From contig OY969782.1 in assembly GCA_963703045.1 (NCBI GenBank), positions 868,001 through 932,000 of the forward strand: a stretch of 64,000 bases of DNA, read 5' to 3'. Each line of letters begins with the position of its first letter. The first letter of the stretch is position 1. Shown here in pieces: positions 8,796 through 17,365 of this stretch. Origin of the DNA: Miltoncostaea sp963703045. GTDB lineage: Bacteria; Actinomycetota; Thermoleophilia; Miltoncostaeales; Miltoncostaeaceae. The position numbers and the translations under genes are program-made. Below the pieces are notes generated by a model. It was not told the DNA's origin, ran no database searches, and saw nothing but the letters and a program-made list of their open reading frames with translations.

Positions 8796-9593
8796 ATGAC
8801 CCAGCCCAACCCGCCGTCCGCGGACGGCACCGCGCCCACCGGGTCCCTGCCCGGCGAGGCCGCCGTGCGCGAGGGGCTCGCGGTGTCGGCCCGCGCCGTG
8901 ACCAAGCGCTACGGCGCGGGCGACACCGCCGTCGACGCGCTGCGTGGCGTCTCGGTCGACTTCCCGAAGGGCCAGTTCGCGGCGGTCATGGGGCCGTCGG
9001 GCTCCGGCAAGTCGACGCTCATGAACATCCTCGCGGGCCTCGACACGCCCACGGCGGGCAGCGTGATGATCGACGGCACCGAGATCACCACGCTCAAGGA
9101 CCGTCAGCTCACGATGCTGCGCCGCGAGAAGGTCGGCTTCGTGTTCCAGTTCTTCAACCTGCTCCCCATGCTGACGGCCGAGGAGAACCTCGAGCTGCCC
9201 ATGGCGATCGCCGGCCGCAAGATCGATCCCGACTGGGAGCGCGAGCTCGTGGCCGCGGTGGGGCTCGACGACCGGCGGCGGCACCGTCCGTCCGAGCTCT
9301 CGGGCGGCCAGCAGCAGCGGGTGGCGCTCGCGCGCGGGCTCATCTCGCGCCCCGCCGTGCTGTTCGCCGACGAGCCGACCGGCAACCTCGACTCCGCGAC
9401 CTCGGAGGAGATGCTGCGCCTGCTGCGCCGATCGGTCGACGAGTTCGGCCAGACGATCGTGATGGTCACCCACGACGGACGGGCGGCCGCCTTCGCCGAC
9501 CGGGTGCTGTTCCTGCGGGACGGCGAGATCGTGCAGGATTTCGGCCACCTCGAGGCCGACGCGATCTACGACGTCGTCAAGTCGCTCGAGTAG
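8796..9593 (+). CDS. MacB/LolD-type ABC transporter ATP-binding protein
   Basis: ATPase of a type VII (MacB/FtsX-type) ABC system. The 265 residues contain Walker A GPSGSGKST, the Q-loop region FVFQFFNLLP, the signature LSGGQQQR, Walker B VLFADEPTGNLD and the H-switch VTHD. About 25 residues of disordered Pro/Gly sequence precede the domain. The ATG at 8796 with GGAG eight bases upstream was preferred over an upstream ATG at 8730. The permease gene follows after nine bases, so the two form one transporter operon. The substrate is unknown; relatives export lipids, antibiotics or signal peptides. Confidence 0.9.
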   Translation: MTQPNPPSADGTAPTGSLPGEAAVREGLAVSARAVTKRYGAGDTAVDALRGVSVDFPKGQFAAVMGPSGSGKSTLMNILAGLDTPTAGSVMIDGTEITTLKDRQLTMLRREKVGFVFQFFNLLPMLTAEENLELPMAIAGRKIDPDWERELVAAVGLDDRRRHRPSELSGGQQQRVALARGLISRPAVLFADEPTGNLDSATSEEMLRLLRRSVDEFGQTIVMVTHDGRAAAFADRVLFLRDGEIVQDFGHLEADAIYDVVKSLE

Positions 9594-9602
9594 GGGCGGG
9601 AC

Positions 9603-12158
9603 GTGCTGCGACTGATCGTCAGGGGCGTCCTGGCGCGCAAGCTGCGCACCGTGCTGACGTCGATCGCGATCGTCCTCGGGGTCGCCATGGTCGCCGGGAC
9701 CTTCATCCTGACCGACCAGATCAACACGGCCTTCGACGACATCTTCGAGACGGGCAACGAGAAGATCGACGCCGTCGTCACGCGCCAGACCGAGTTCGAC
9801 AGCTTCGAGGACCCGGCGCCGCCCATGCCCGAGTCGGTCGTCGCCCAGGTCGCCGCCGTCGACGGGGTGGGCATCGCCGAGGGCCAGGTCAACGCGCAGG
9901 GCCAGCTGGTCGTCGACGGCGAGGCGGTCTCGTCACAGGGCGGCGCGCCCGCGATCGTCGTCTCGAACGTCTCGCCCGAGATCAACCCGAGCGTCGCCCT
10001 CGAGGGGCGCCTGCCCGAGAACCCCGGCGAGGTCGCGGTCATCAAGGACGTGGCCGACCGCGAGGACCTGACCATCGGACAGAGCGGGGTCGGCCTCGCG
10101 ACGGCCGTCGGCACGGAGCCGGTGACGCTCGTCGGCGTCTTCCGCTTCGGCGACGTCGAGTCGATCGGCGGCGCCACCGTCGTGCTGGTGACGCTCGACG
10201 ACGCCCAGCGCTGGTTCGACCGCGAGGAGCAGGTGACGACCGTCTTCGCGACCGCCGACCCCGGCGTGAGCGAGCGCGAGCTGGCGACCCGCATCCGCGC
10301 GGTGCTCCCCGCCGGCCTCGAGGTCGAGACCGCCGCCGAGAACGCCCAGTCGCAGAGCGACGACATCGCCGGCGAGATCTCGGGCTTCCTCACCCCCGCC
10401 CTGCTCGCCTTCGCCGGCGTCGCGCTGTTCGTCGGCGCGTTCATCATCTTCAACACGTTCTCGATCACGGTCGCCCAGCGCGTGCGTGAGTTCGGGATGA
10501 TCCGGACCCTCGGCGCGAGTCGCTCCCAGGTGCTGCGCAACATCGTCGGCGAGGCGCTGCTGATCGGCGTCATCGCGTCGCTGATCGGCCTCGCCGCCGG
10601 CGTGGGCATCGCGATGGGCATCCTCGCGCTCTTCGAGGCGATCGGGTTCGGCCTGCCGGCGGCCGGCATCGAGGTGCGCCCGCGCACGATCATCGCCGCA
10701 CTGCTGGTGGGGATCGTGGTGACGGTCGTCGCGGCCGTCGGCCCGGCCCTGCGGGCAACCCGCGTGCCGCCGATCGCCGCGGTGCAGGAGGGCGCCGGCC
10801 TGCCCCCGGGACGGTTCCACCGCCTGAGCCCCTACATCGCGGGGTTCGCGCTCGCCGCCGGCATCGCCCTGTTCGTGTACGGCCTCGCGGGCGGGCTTGG
10901 GGCCACCGACGCGCTCCAGGTGCTCGGCCTCGGCGCCGTCCTCGTGTTCCTCGGCGTCGGCATGCTCTCGCGGTTCATCGTGCGCCCGCTGACGCGCGCG
11001 ATCGGCGCGCCGATCGAGGCCCTCGCCGGCACGACCGGCCGCCTCGCCCGCGCCAACGCGACGCGCAACACCTCCCGCACCGCCGCGACGGCCGCCTCGC
11101 TGATGATCGGCGTGGGCCTCGTGGCCTTCGTGGCCATCTTCGCCGCGGGCCTCAAGGACTCGTTCACGGGCGCCATCGACCGGACGCTGCAGGGCGACCT
11201 GATCCTGCAGACCGACAACTTCACCACCTACCCGGGGGCGGCGGCCGACGCGGTCGACGCGACCCCGGGCGTGGCCGCGTCGCAGTTCCTGCGCTTCCCC
11301 GAGGTCCGCACCGAGCCGGGCGGCAGCCAGTTCCTCAACACGATCGAGCCCTCGACGGCGGCGCAGGTCTTCGACTTCGACTGGCAGGACGAGGCCTCGG
11401 ACGCCCTCTTCGCCGAGCTCGACCGCGACGGCGCGCTGATCGAGAGGAACCTCGCCGACTCGACCGGCCTGCGCACCGGCGACCGCTTCACGGTCACGAC
11501 CAACCGTGGGGAGACGGCCACCTTCACCGTGCTCGGCGAGTACCGCGACCCGGTGCTGTTCACCGGCATCACGGTCTCGGACTCGGCCGCCGACGCGCTC
11601 GACATCCCGCCCGACCCCTCGGTGGGCGTCGTGCTGCTCGAGCCGGAGGCCGACCTCGAGACCGTCCAGTCGGAGATCACCGCGCGCATGGACGCCGACT
11701 TCCCGACGGTCAACGTGCTCTCGAACGCCGAGTTCAAGGAGGACTTCGAGGCGCAGATCGACGAGCTGCTGGGGCTGCTGTACGCGCTGCTCGCGATCAG
11801 CCTGATCATCTCGCTCTTCGGCATCGTCAACGCCCTGGTGCTGAGCATCTACGAGCGCACCCGGGAGATCGGCATGCTGCGGGCGATCGGCACGACCCGC
11901 CGCCAGATGCGCGCCATCGTGCGCTACGAGAGCATCATCACCGCGGTGATCGGCGGCGTGCTCGGCATCGCCATCGGCATCCTCTTCGCCTGGGTCCTGG
12001 CGCGGGGCCTCGCCGACCAGGGCATCGAGTTCGCGCTGCCGATAGGCACGCTCGTCGTGTTCCTGGTGCTGGCCATCGTGGCGGGCGTGGTGGCGGCCGT
12101 GCTGCCGGCGCGGCGCGCGGCGCGCCTCAAGCCACTGGACGCCCTGCACTTCGAGTAG
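9603..12158 (+). CDS. MacB/FtsX-family ABC transporter permease
   Basis: An 851-residue membrane protein, the usual length for actinobacterial tandem FtsX-domain permeases. The first transmembrane helix is in LRTVLTSIAIVLGVAMVAG, followed by a large extracytoplasmic MacB_PCD-like domain, three helices with the FtsX motif FNTFSITVAQRVREFGMIRTLGA, a second half beginning ARANATRNTSRTAATAAS, another large soluble domain and a final FtsX unit (IYERTREIGMLRAIG). The start is GTG with GGGGCGGG upstream. It partners the ATPase encoded nine bases upstream. It ends 30 bases from the convergent argD stop. Confidence 0.9.
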   Translation: MLRLIVRGVLARKLRTVLTSIAIVLGVAMVAGTFILTDQINTAFDDIFETGNEKIDAVVTRQTEFDSFEDPAPPMPESVVAQVAAVDGVGIAEGQVNAQGQLVVDGEAVSSQGGAPAIVVSNVSPEINPSVALEGRLPENPGEVAVIKDVADREDLTIGQSGVGLATAVGTEPVTLVGVFRFGDVESIGGATVVLVTLDDAQRWFDREEQVTTVFATADPGVSERELATRIRAVLPAGLEVETAAENAQSQSDDIAGEISGFLTPALLAFAGVALFVGAFIIFNTFSITVAQRVREFGMIRTLGASRSQVLRNIVGEALLIGVIASLIGLAAGVGIAMGILALFEAIGFGLPAAGIEVRPRTIIAALLVGIVVTVVAAVGPALRATRVPPIAAVQEGAGLPPGRFHRLSPYIAGFALAAGIALFVYGLAGGLGATDALQVLGLGAVLVFLGVGMLSRFIVRPLTRAIGAPIEALAGTTGRLARANATRNTSRTAATAASLMIGVGLVAFVAIFAAGLKDSFTGAIDRTLQGDLILQTDNFTTYPGAAADAVDATPGVAASQFLRFPEVRTEPGGSQFLNTIEPSTAAQVFDFDWQDEASDALFAELDRDGALIERNLADSTGLRTGDRFTVTTNRGETATFTVLGEYRDPVLFTGITVSDSAADALDIPPDPSVGVVLLEPEADLETVQSEITARMDADFPTVNVLSNAEFKEDFEAQIDELLGLLYALLAISLIISLFGIVNALVLSIYERTREIGMLRAIGTTRRQMRAIVRYESIITAVIGGVLGIAIGILFAWVLARGLADQGIEFALPIGTLVVFLVLAIVAGVVAAVLPARRAARLKPLDALHFE

Positions 12159-12187
12159 CGGCAGGCCGGCCCGGCCCCCCGCGCCGG

Positions 12188-13366
12188 TCAGAGCGCGGCG
12201 ATCACCCTGCGCAGGGCGGCGACGAGCGCGTCGAGGTCCTCACCGTCGACCACGAGCGGCGGCAGCATGCGGATCGTCCGCGCCGAGGTGTTGTTGACGA
12301 GGAACCCCTCGCCCAGCATCGCCTCGACGGCCTCGGCGGCCCGCGGCAGCGGCAGGTCGATGGCGCACATGAGCCCGCGGCCGCGGGCCTCGACGGCCAG
12401 CCCGTCGGTCACGATGCCCTCGAGGTCGGCCAGCAGCGCCGCGCCCTTCAGCCGCACCGACTGCTGCAGGTCGGCGTCGGCGAGCACGGCGCACGAGGCG
12501 AGCGCGGCCGCGCAGGCCAGCGGGCTGCCGGCGAACGTCGAGCCGTGATCCCCGGGCTGCAGCACCGCGTCGATGCCCGGGCGCGCCGTGATGGCGCCGA
12601 TCGGCACGCCCCCGCCGAGGCTCTTCGCGAGGCACATCACGTCGGGGACGACCCCGGCCTCCTGGTGGGCGAACAAGGGGCCGGTGCGCGAGAGGCCGGT
12701 CTGGATCTCGTCGATGACCAGGAGGGCGCCGTGGCGGTCCGCCAGCTCGCGGGCCAGATGGAGCATCTGCGGGGGGACCGGGTGCACGCCGCACTCGCCC
12801 TGCACGATCTCGAGCACGATCGCGCAGGTCCGCTCGCCGACCGCGGCCTCGAGCGCGGCCGGGTCGTCGCGCTCGACGTGCCGCACGCCGGGCACCAGCG
12901 GGGCGAAGGGCTCCTGCTTGGCCGGCTGACCGGTGAGCGAGAGCGCGCCGTAGGTGCGCCCGTGGAAGCCGTCGACGAGCGCGACCACCTCCGTGCGCGA
13001 GGGGCCGCCGTGCTTGCGGGCGAGCTTGAGCGCCGCCTCGCTGGCCTCGGCCCCGGAGTTGCAGAAGAAGACGCGGCCCCCGAGCGCGTGATCGCGGATC
13101 CACTCGGCGAGCGCGACCATCGGCTCGGTGTAGTACAGGTTCGAGACGTTGATGAGGCGGCCGGCCTGCTCGGCGATCGCCGCCACGACGGCCGGGTGGC
13201 AGTGGCCGACGTTGTTCATCGAGATGCCGGCCATGCAGTCCACGTAGCGGCGGCCCTCGGCGTCCCACAGCGAGGCGCCCTCGCCCCGCACGAAGGCGAC
13301 GGGCTGGCGCCGGTAGGTCGGCATCAGGGCCGCGGCCTCGCGCCCGACGAGGGTCTCGTCGATCAC
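12188..13366 (-). CDS. argD: Acetylornithine aminotransferase
   Basis: PLP enzyme that converts N-acetylglutamate 5-semialdehyde to N-acetylornithine in arginine synthesis; homologues also serve lysine synthesis. The 392 residues include FFCNSGAEASEAALKLARK, the PLP-phosphate region GFHGRTYGALSLTG, VIDEIQTGLSRTG and the Schiff-base lysine in AKSLGGGVPIGA. Translation starts at a GTG that overlaps the argB stop as GTGA, so the two are coupled. The usual downstream argF and argR are absent; the next gene is the convergent ABC permease. Confidence 0.95.
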   Translation of the reverse strand: MIDETLVGREAAALMPTYRRQPVAFVRGEGASLWDAEGRRYVDCMAGISMNNVGHCHPAVVAAIAEQAGRLINVSNLYYTEPMVALAEWIRDHALGGRVFFCNSGAEASEAALKLARKHGGPSRTEVVALVDGFHGRTYGALSLTGQPAKQEPFAPLVPGVRHVERDDPAALEAAVGERTCAIVLEIVQGECGVHPVPPQMLHLARELADRHGALLVIDEIQTGLSRTGPLFAHQEAGVVPDVMCLAKSLGGGVPIGAITARPGIDAVLQPGDHGSTFAGSPLACAAALASCAVLADADLQQSVRLKGAALLADLEGIVTDGLAVEARGRGLMCAIDLPLPRAAEAVEAMLGEGFLVNNTSARTIRMLPPLVVDGEDLDALVAALRRVIAAL

Positions 13367-14247
13367 GCGGTCACCTTCGTGCCGATGCCGGTCTCGGTGA
13401 AGATCTCGACCAGCACCGAGTGCGGCACCCGGCCGTCGACGACGTGGGCGGCCCCCACGCCGGCCTCGAGCGCATCGGTGACGGCGGCGAGCTTCGGGAT
13501 CATGCCGGTGCCGATCGCCCCGGAGGCCATGAGGTCGCGCAGGTCGTCGAGGCGGCACTCGCTGATCAGGCTGTCCGGGTCGCCGACGTCGCGGAAGATG
13601 CCCTCGACGTCGGTGAGGAAGATCGCCTTGCGCGCGCCGAGGGCGGCGGCCAGCCGGCCCGCGACCGTGTCGGCGTTGATGTTGTAGCTCTGCCCGTCCT
13701 CGTCGACGCCCACCGACGCGACCACCGGCACGAAGTCGCGCAGCCGCTCGAGCACGCGCGGGTCGATGGCCGTGACGCGGCCGACGAAGCCGAGGTCCTC
13801 GGGGCCCGAGGCCTTCTCGGCCAGGATCAGGCCGCCGTCGTCGCCGGCCAGGCCCACCGCGGGGGCACCCGCGACGTGGAGCTGGGCGACGATCTCCTTG
13901 TTGATCTTGCCGACCAGGACCATCTTGACCAGCTCCATCGTGGGCGCGTCGGTCACGCGCAGCCCCTGCACGAAGCGGACCTCGAGGCCGAGCCGGTCGG
14001 AGTAGCGGGAGATGTCGGGGCCGCCGCCGTGGACGATCACCGGGTTCATGCCGACGAGCTTCAGCAGCGCCACGTCGCGGGCGAACGACGCCTTCAGCTC
14101 GGGCGTCGTCATCGCGGCGCCGCCGTACTTGATGACGATCGTCGCCCCCGCGAACTCGCGGATGTAGGGCAGCGCCTCGAGCAGCACGCCGACGCGCGGC
14201 TCGAGCTCGCGGGTGCGCTCTGCGATGCGGGTGTGCGGTTCGGCCAT
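13363..14247 (-). CDS. argB: Acetylglutamate kinase
   Basis: Phosphorylates N-acetylglutamate, the second and usually arginine-inhibited step of the pathway. Family motifs are IVIKYGGAAM near the N-terminus, NPVIVHGGGPDI and YNINADTVAGRLAAALGA. The ATG at 14247 gives 294 residues, the normal length. The frame stays open to 14349, but the extra 34 residues look non-conserved. There is no clear Shine-Dalgarno sequence. It lies divergent from the CDF gene; the roughly 100-base gap must hold both promoters. In most actinobacteria argJ would lie directly upstream. Confidence 0.93.
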   Translation of the reverse strand: MAEPHTRIAERTRELEPRVGVLLEALPYIREFAGATIVIKYGGAAMTTPELKASFARDVALLKLVGMNPVIVHGGGPDISRYSDRLGLEVRFVQGLRVTDAPTMELVKMVLVGKINKEIVAQLHVAGAPAVGLAGDDGGLILAEKASGPEDLGFVGRVTAIDPRVLERLRDFVPVVASVGVDEDGQSYNINADTVAGRLAAALGARKAIFLTDVEGIFRDVGDPDSLISECRLDDLRDLMASGAIGTGMIPKLAAVTDALEAGVGAAHVVDGRVPHSVLVEIFTETGIGTKVTA

Positions 14248-14347
14248 CGGCGCGAGATGCTGACACACCGCGCGGCCGTACGAGGCGTCCGTCGCGGCGG
14301 GGGTCACCCGCGGGCCCTCCGGCCCCCGACCTGGCAGCGTTCGACCC

Positions 14348-15271
14348 ATCGGCCATCACCACTCACACCACGGGCACGACCACGGCCACGCCGACCGCGG
14401 GCGCGACGCCCGCGCGCTCGGCCTGGTGCTGGGCCTGACGAGCGGCTTCGCCGTCCTCGAGCTGGTCGGGGGGCTGGTGTCGGGCAGCGTCGCGCTGCTG
14501 GCCGACGCCGCTCACATGGCGTCCGACTCGGCCTCGCTCGCGCTCGCCTTCGGCGCCCTCTGGCTCGCCCGCCGCCCGCCGACCTCGCGCATGAGCTTCG
14601 GCTGGCGCCGCGCGGAGATCCTCGCGGCGCTCGCCAACGGGGTCGCCCTCGCCGCGGTCGGCATCTGGGTGCTGATCGAGTCGGGCGGGCGCCTCGGCGA
14701 CCCGCCGGACATCGAGGCGGGCACCGCCCTCTGGATCGGCGCCGCGGGCCTCGTCGTCAACGTCGCCGGGGCGGCCATCCTGTTCCGCTCGGGCGGGCGC
14801 AGCCTCAACGTGCGGGCCGCGCTGCTGCACGTGATCGCCGACCTGCTCGGCTCGCTCGGCGTGGTCGCGGCGGCCCTGCTCGTGCTCGGGCCCGGCTGGC
14901 GGGCCGCCGACCCCGTCGCGGGGCTCGCCATCGGCGCCCTGGTGCTGCTGGGGTCCTGGCGCGTCCTGCGCGAGTCGGTCGCCATCCTGCTCGAGGCGGC
15001 CCCGGAGGGCCTCGACGTCGACGACATCGGCCGGGCCATGGCCGCGGCGCCCGGCGTTCGTGAGGTGCACGACCTGCACGTCTGGACCATCACGTCGGGC
15101 TTCCCCGCCCTCAGCGCCCATGTCCTGGTCGACCATGCCGAGGACTGCCATGCGCGCCGCCGCGAGTTGGCCGCGCTGCTGGACCGCGACTTCGGCATCC
15201 ACCACACCACGCTCCAGGTCGAGCACGGCGACGACGAGGCGCGCCTGCACGAGGTGCGACGCACCTCCTGA
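14348..15271 (+). CDS. Zinc-type cation diffusion facilitator exporter
   Basis: Proton-driven efflux protein of the CDF family. The His-rich N-terminus (GHHHSHHGHDHGH) is followed by six predicted helices with the two transport-site motifs AHMASD and HVIAD, an HD-HD site typical of zinc exporters such as ZitB. A short cytoplasmic MTP-like domain follows (VREVHDLHVWTITSG). The conserved N-terminus has no ATG, GTG or TTG in frame: the first sensible codon is ATC at 14348, and the first canonical start (GTG 14426) would cut into helix 1. It is adjacent to, and co-directional with, the Mn/Zn importer operon. Confidence 0.85.
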   Translation: MGHHHSHHGHDHGHADRGRDARALGLVLGLTSGFAVLELVGGLVSGSVALLADAAHMASDSASLALAFGALWLARRPPTSRMSFGWRRAEILAALANGVALAAVGIWVLIESGGRLGDPPDIEAGTALWIGAAGLVVNVAGAAILFRSGGRSLNVRAALLHVIADLLGSLGVVAAALLVLGPGWRAADPVAGLAIGALVLLGSWRVLRESVAILLEAAPEGLDVDDIGRAMAAAPGVREVHDLHVWTITSGFPALSAHVLVDHAEDCHARRRELAALLDRDFGIHHTTLQVEHGDDEARLHEVRRTS

Positions 15272-15316
15272 CCGGGTGCGGCGGTGGCGTGATCCAGTCA
15301 CGGCTCCGACGCGTAG

Positions 15317-15330
15317 CTAGTCGTGACTAG
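15317..15330. promoter_or_regulatory. Inverted-repeat operator before metal importer operon
   Basis: A perfect palindrome, CTAGTC-GT-GACTAG, lies 38 bases before the ATPase start. A TAGACT hexamer right after it (about 15332-15337) is a plausible -10 element, so a repressor bound here would cover the promoter. The size and position suit a DtxR/MntR-family or Zur site, but the sequence does not match a consensus I know well. Confidence 0.45.
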
Positions 15331-15368
15331 GTAGACTTCACAGCCGACGCTGACGACCAGGAGGCCGC

Positions 15369-16133
15369 ATGATCCCCGCCGGGGAGATCCCCGCTCTCGA
15401 GCTCTCGCACATGACGGTGTCCTACGGGGCCCGGCCCGTGCTGTGGGACGTCGATGCGGCGTTCCCGGCCGGTGCCATGTCGGCGATCGTGGGACCGAAC
15501 GGCTCGGGCAAGTCGACGCTGCTGCGGGCCGCCCTCGGGCTCGTGCCCGCCGACGCCGGGCGCGCCACCGTCATGGGCCTCCCCGCGCGCCAGGCGATGC
15601 GCCGGGTCGCCTACGTCCCCCAGCGCGAGGCCGTGGACTGGGACTTCCCCATCACGGTGCGCGAGGTGGTCGAGATGGGTCGCTACCCCGCCGCCGGCTG
15701 GATCCGCCGCCTCGGCCGCGACGACCGCCGGATCGCCGGCGAGGCCCTCGAGCGGGTGGGCATGACGGCGTTCGCGCGGCGCCAGATCGGCCAGCTCTCG
15801 GGCGGCCAGCGCCAGCGCGTGTTCGTCGCCCGCGCGCTCGCCCAGCAGGCCGAGCTGCTGGTGCTCGACGAGCCGTTCGCCGGCATCGACGCCCGCACCG
15901 AGGCGGCGCTGCTCGGCCTGCTCGCCGAGCTGCGCGACCGCGAGGGGCGTTCGATCGTGATGGTGCACCACGACCTGCAGACCGTCCGCCAGGTCGTCGA
16001 CTGGGTCCTGCTGCTGAACGTCCGCGCCGTCGCCATCGGGCCCGCGGCCACCGTCATGACGGCCGACAACCTGCGCCGGACCTACGGCGCGGGCGCCGAC
16101 GGCGAGCGTGAGGGGGTGCTGTGGGCGTCCTGA
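15369..16133 (+). CDS. Mn/Zn ABC importer, ATP-binding subunit
   Basis: ATPase of a cluster 9 metal importer (ZnuC/MntB/SitB class). The 254 residues contain Walker A GPNGSGKST, the family stretch VPQREAVDWDFPITV, the signature LSGGQRQR and Walker B LVLDEPFAGID, then MVHHDLQTV. The VDWDFP motif is common to manganese and zinc importers of this class. The ATG at 15369 has GGAGG upstream. It is the first gene of a four-gene operon preceded by a palindromic operator, and its end overlaps the next gene by 13 bases. Confidence 0.92.
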   Translation: MIPAGEIPALELSHMTVSYGARPVLWDVDAAFPAGAMSAIVGPNGSGKSTLLRAALGLVPADAGRATVMGLPARQAMRRVAYVPQREAVDWDFPITVREVVEMGRYPAAGWIRRLGRDDRRIAGEALERVGMTAFARRQIGQLSGGQRQRVFVARALAQQAELLVLDEPFAGIDARTEAALLGLLAELRDREGRSIVMVHHDLQTVRQVVDWVLLLNVRAVAIGPAATVMTADNLRRTYGAGADGEREGVLWAS

Positions 16134-17365
16134 TCGACCTGCTGCCGCTCTCGTACACCGACTCGGTGGTCGTGCTGGGCGCCATGGTGCTCGGCATCGC
16201 GGCCGGGGTGCTCGGCGCATTCGCCGTGCTGCCGCGCCGCAGCCTGGTCGGCGACGCCCTCGCGCACTCGGCGCTTCCGGGCGTCGCCGTCGCCTTCCTG
16301 GTGACCGGCTCGAAGGACCCGGCGTCGCTCCTCGTGGGGGCCGCCATCGCCGGCATGATCGGCGCCGTGATGATGGTGGGCATCGAGCGCACCAGCCGCA
16401 TCCGCCCCGACGCCGCCATCGGGGTGGTCCTGTCGAGCTTCTTCTCGCTCGGCGTGGTGCTGCTGACCTACATCAGCGGCACGGGCAACTCCCAGCAGGC
16501 GGGCCTCGAGACGTACCTCTTCGGCCAGGCCGCCGGGCTGCTCGAGCGCGACGTGACCGTCATGGCCGGGCTCGCGGCGGCCGCGGTGGCGTGCGTGGCG
16601 ATCGGCTTCCGGCCCCTCAAGACGGCCGTGTTCGACCGCGAGTTCGCCGCCTCGATCGGCCTGCCGGTACGGCTCTTGGAGTTCGCGACGACCGGCCTGC
16701 TGGTCGTGGCGATCGTCATCGGGCTGCGCGCGGTGGGTGCGATCCTCATGGTGGCGATGCTCATCGTCCCCACCGTCACCGCCCGCCAGCTCACGAGCCG
16801 CCTCTCGGTGCTGCTGCCCGCGGCGGGCGCGATCGGCGCCGGCGTGGGCGTCACCGGCGCGCTGCTGTCGGCGCGGGCCGAGGTGCCCACCGGGCCCGTG
16901 ATCGTCCTGACCGGGACGCTCGTCGTGCTGGCGGCCGTGATGTTCGCCCCCGCGCGGGGCGTCGCCTGGAGGGCCGCCCGACTGCGCCGCGAGCGCCGCG
17001 CCGCGCGCTCGGCGGGCGTGCTGATCGACCTCGAGACGGCCATGCACGCCGGCCCGCCGCCGACCCTCGCCGAGCTGGCGATGGCGAGCGCCCGGCCGCG
17101 CGGCGAGGTGCGCCGCGGCCTGCGCGACCTGACCCGCGCCGGCCTGGTCCAGCGCGACGGCGACCGCCTGCGCCTCAACGAGGCCGGCGCCGCGGCCGCG
17201 CACACGGCGCTCGAGGGGCGCCGGCTGTGGTCGGCCTGGCTCGAGCATGGGTGGCGCCTCGGCATCGCCGACGCCCGCGAGCCCGACCCGCGCGACCTGC
17301 GCGGCAGCCTCGGCGACGAGCTCACCGACCGCCTGATCGCCCTGTCCGGGGAGGGTGCGCGATGA
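16121..17365 (+). CDS. Mn/Zn ABC permease fused to DtxR/MntR-like domain
   Basis: Residues 1-285 form a cluster 9 metal permease with about eight membrane helices (LPRRSLVGDALAHSALPG; GAILMVAMLIVPTVTARQLT). Residues 290-414 form a soluble extension: a winged helix (PPTLAELAMASARPRGEVRRGLRDLTRAGLV in part) and a segment resembling the DtxR/MntR dimerisation region (RLNEAGAAAAHTALEGRR, then LGDELTDRL). The Glu-His pair that MntR uses to bind metal is not evident where expected. A GTG start at 16121 overlaps the ATPase gene by 13 bases. The arrangement suggests metal sensing built into the transporter, or a bifunctional regulator. Confidence 0.85.
   Translation: MGVLIDLLPLSYTDSVVVLGAMVLGIAAGVLGAFAVLPRRSLVGDALAHSALPGVAVAFLVTGSKDPASLLVGAAIAGMIGAVMMVGIERTSRIRPDAAIGVVLSSFFSLGVVLLTYISGTGNSQQAGLETYLFGQAAGLLERDVTVMAGLAAAAVACVAIGFRPLKTAVFDREFAASIGLPVRLLEFATTGLLVVAIVIGLRAVGAILMVAMLIVPTVTARQLTSRLSVLLPAAGAIGAGVGVTGALLSARAEVPTGPVIVLTGTLVVLAAVMFAPARGVAWRAARLRRERRAARSAGVLIDLETAMHAGPPPTLAELAMASARPRGEVRRGLRDLTRAGLVQRDGDRLRLNEAGAAAAHTALEGRRLWSAWLEHGWRLGIADAREPDPRDLRGSLGDELTDRLIALSGEGAR

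Noticed and set aside
13363..14349. Longer argB starting at 14349
   Set aside because: The extra 34 residues are non-conserved in look and would overlap the divergent CDF start; 14247 gives the normal family length.
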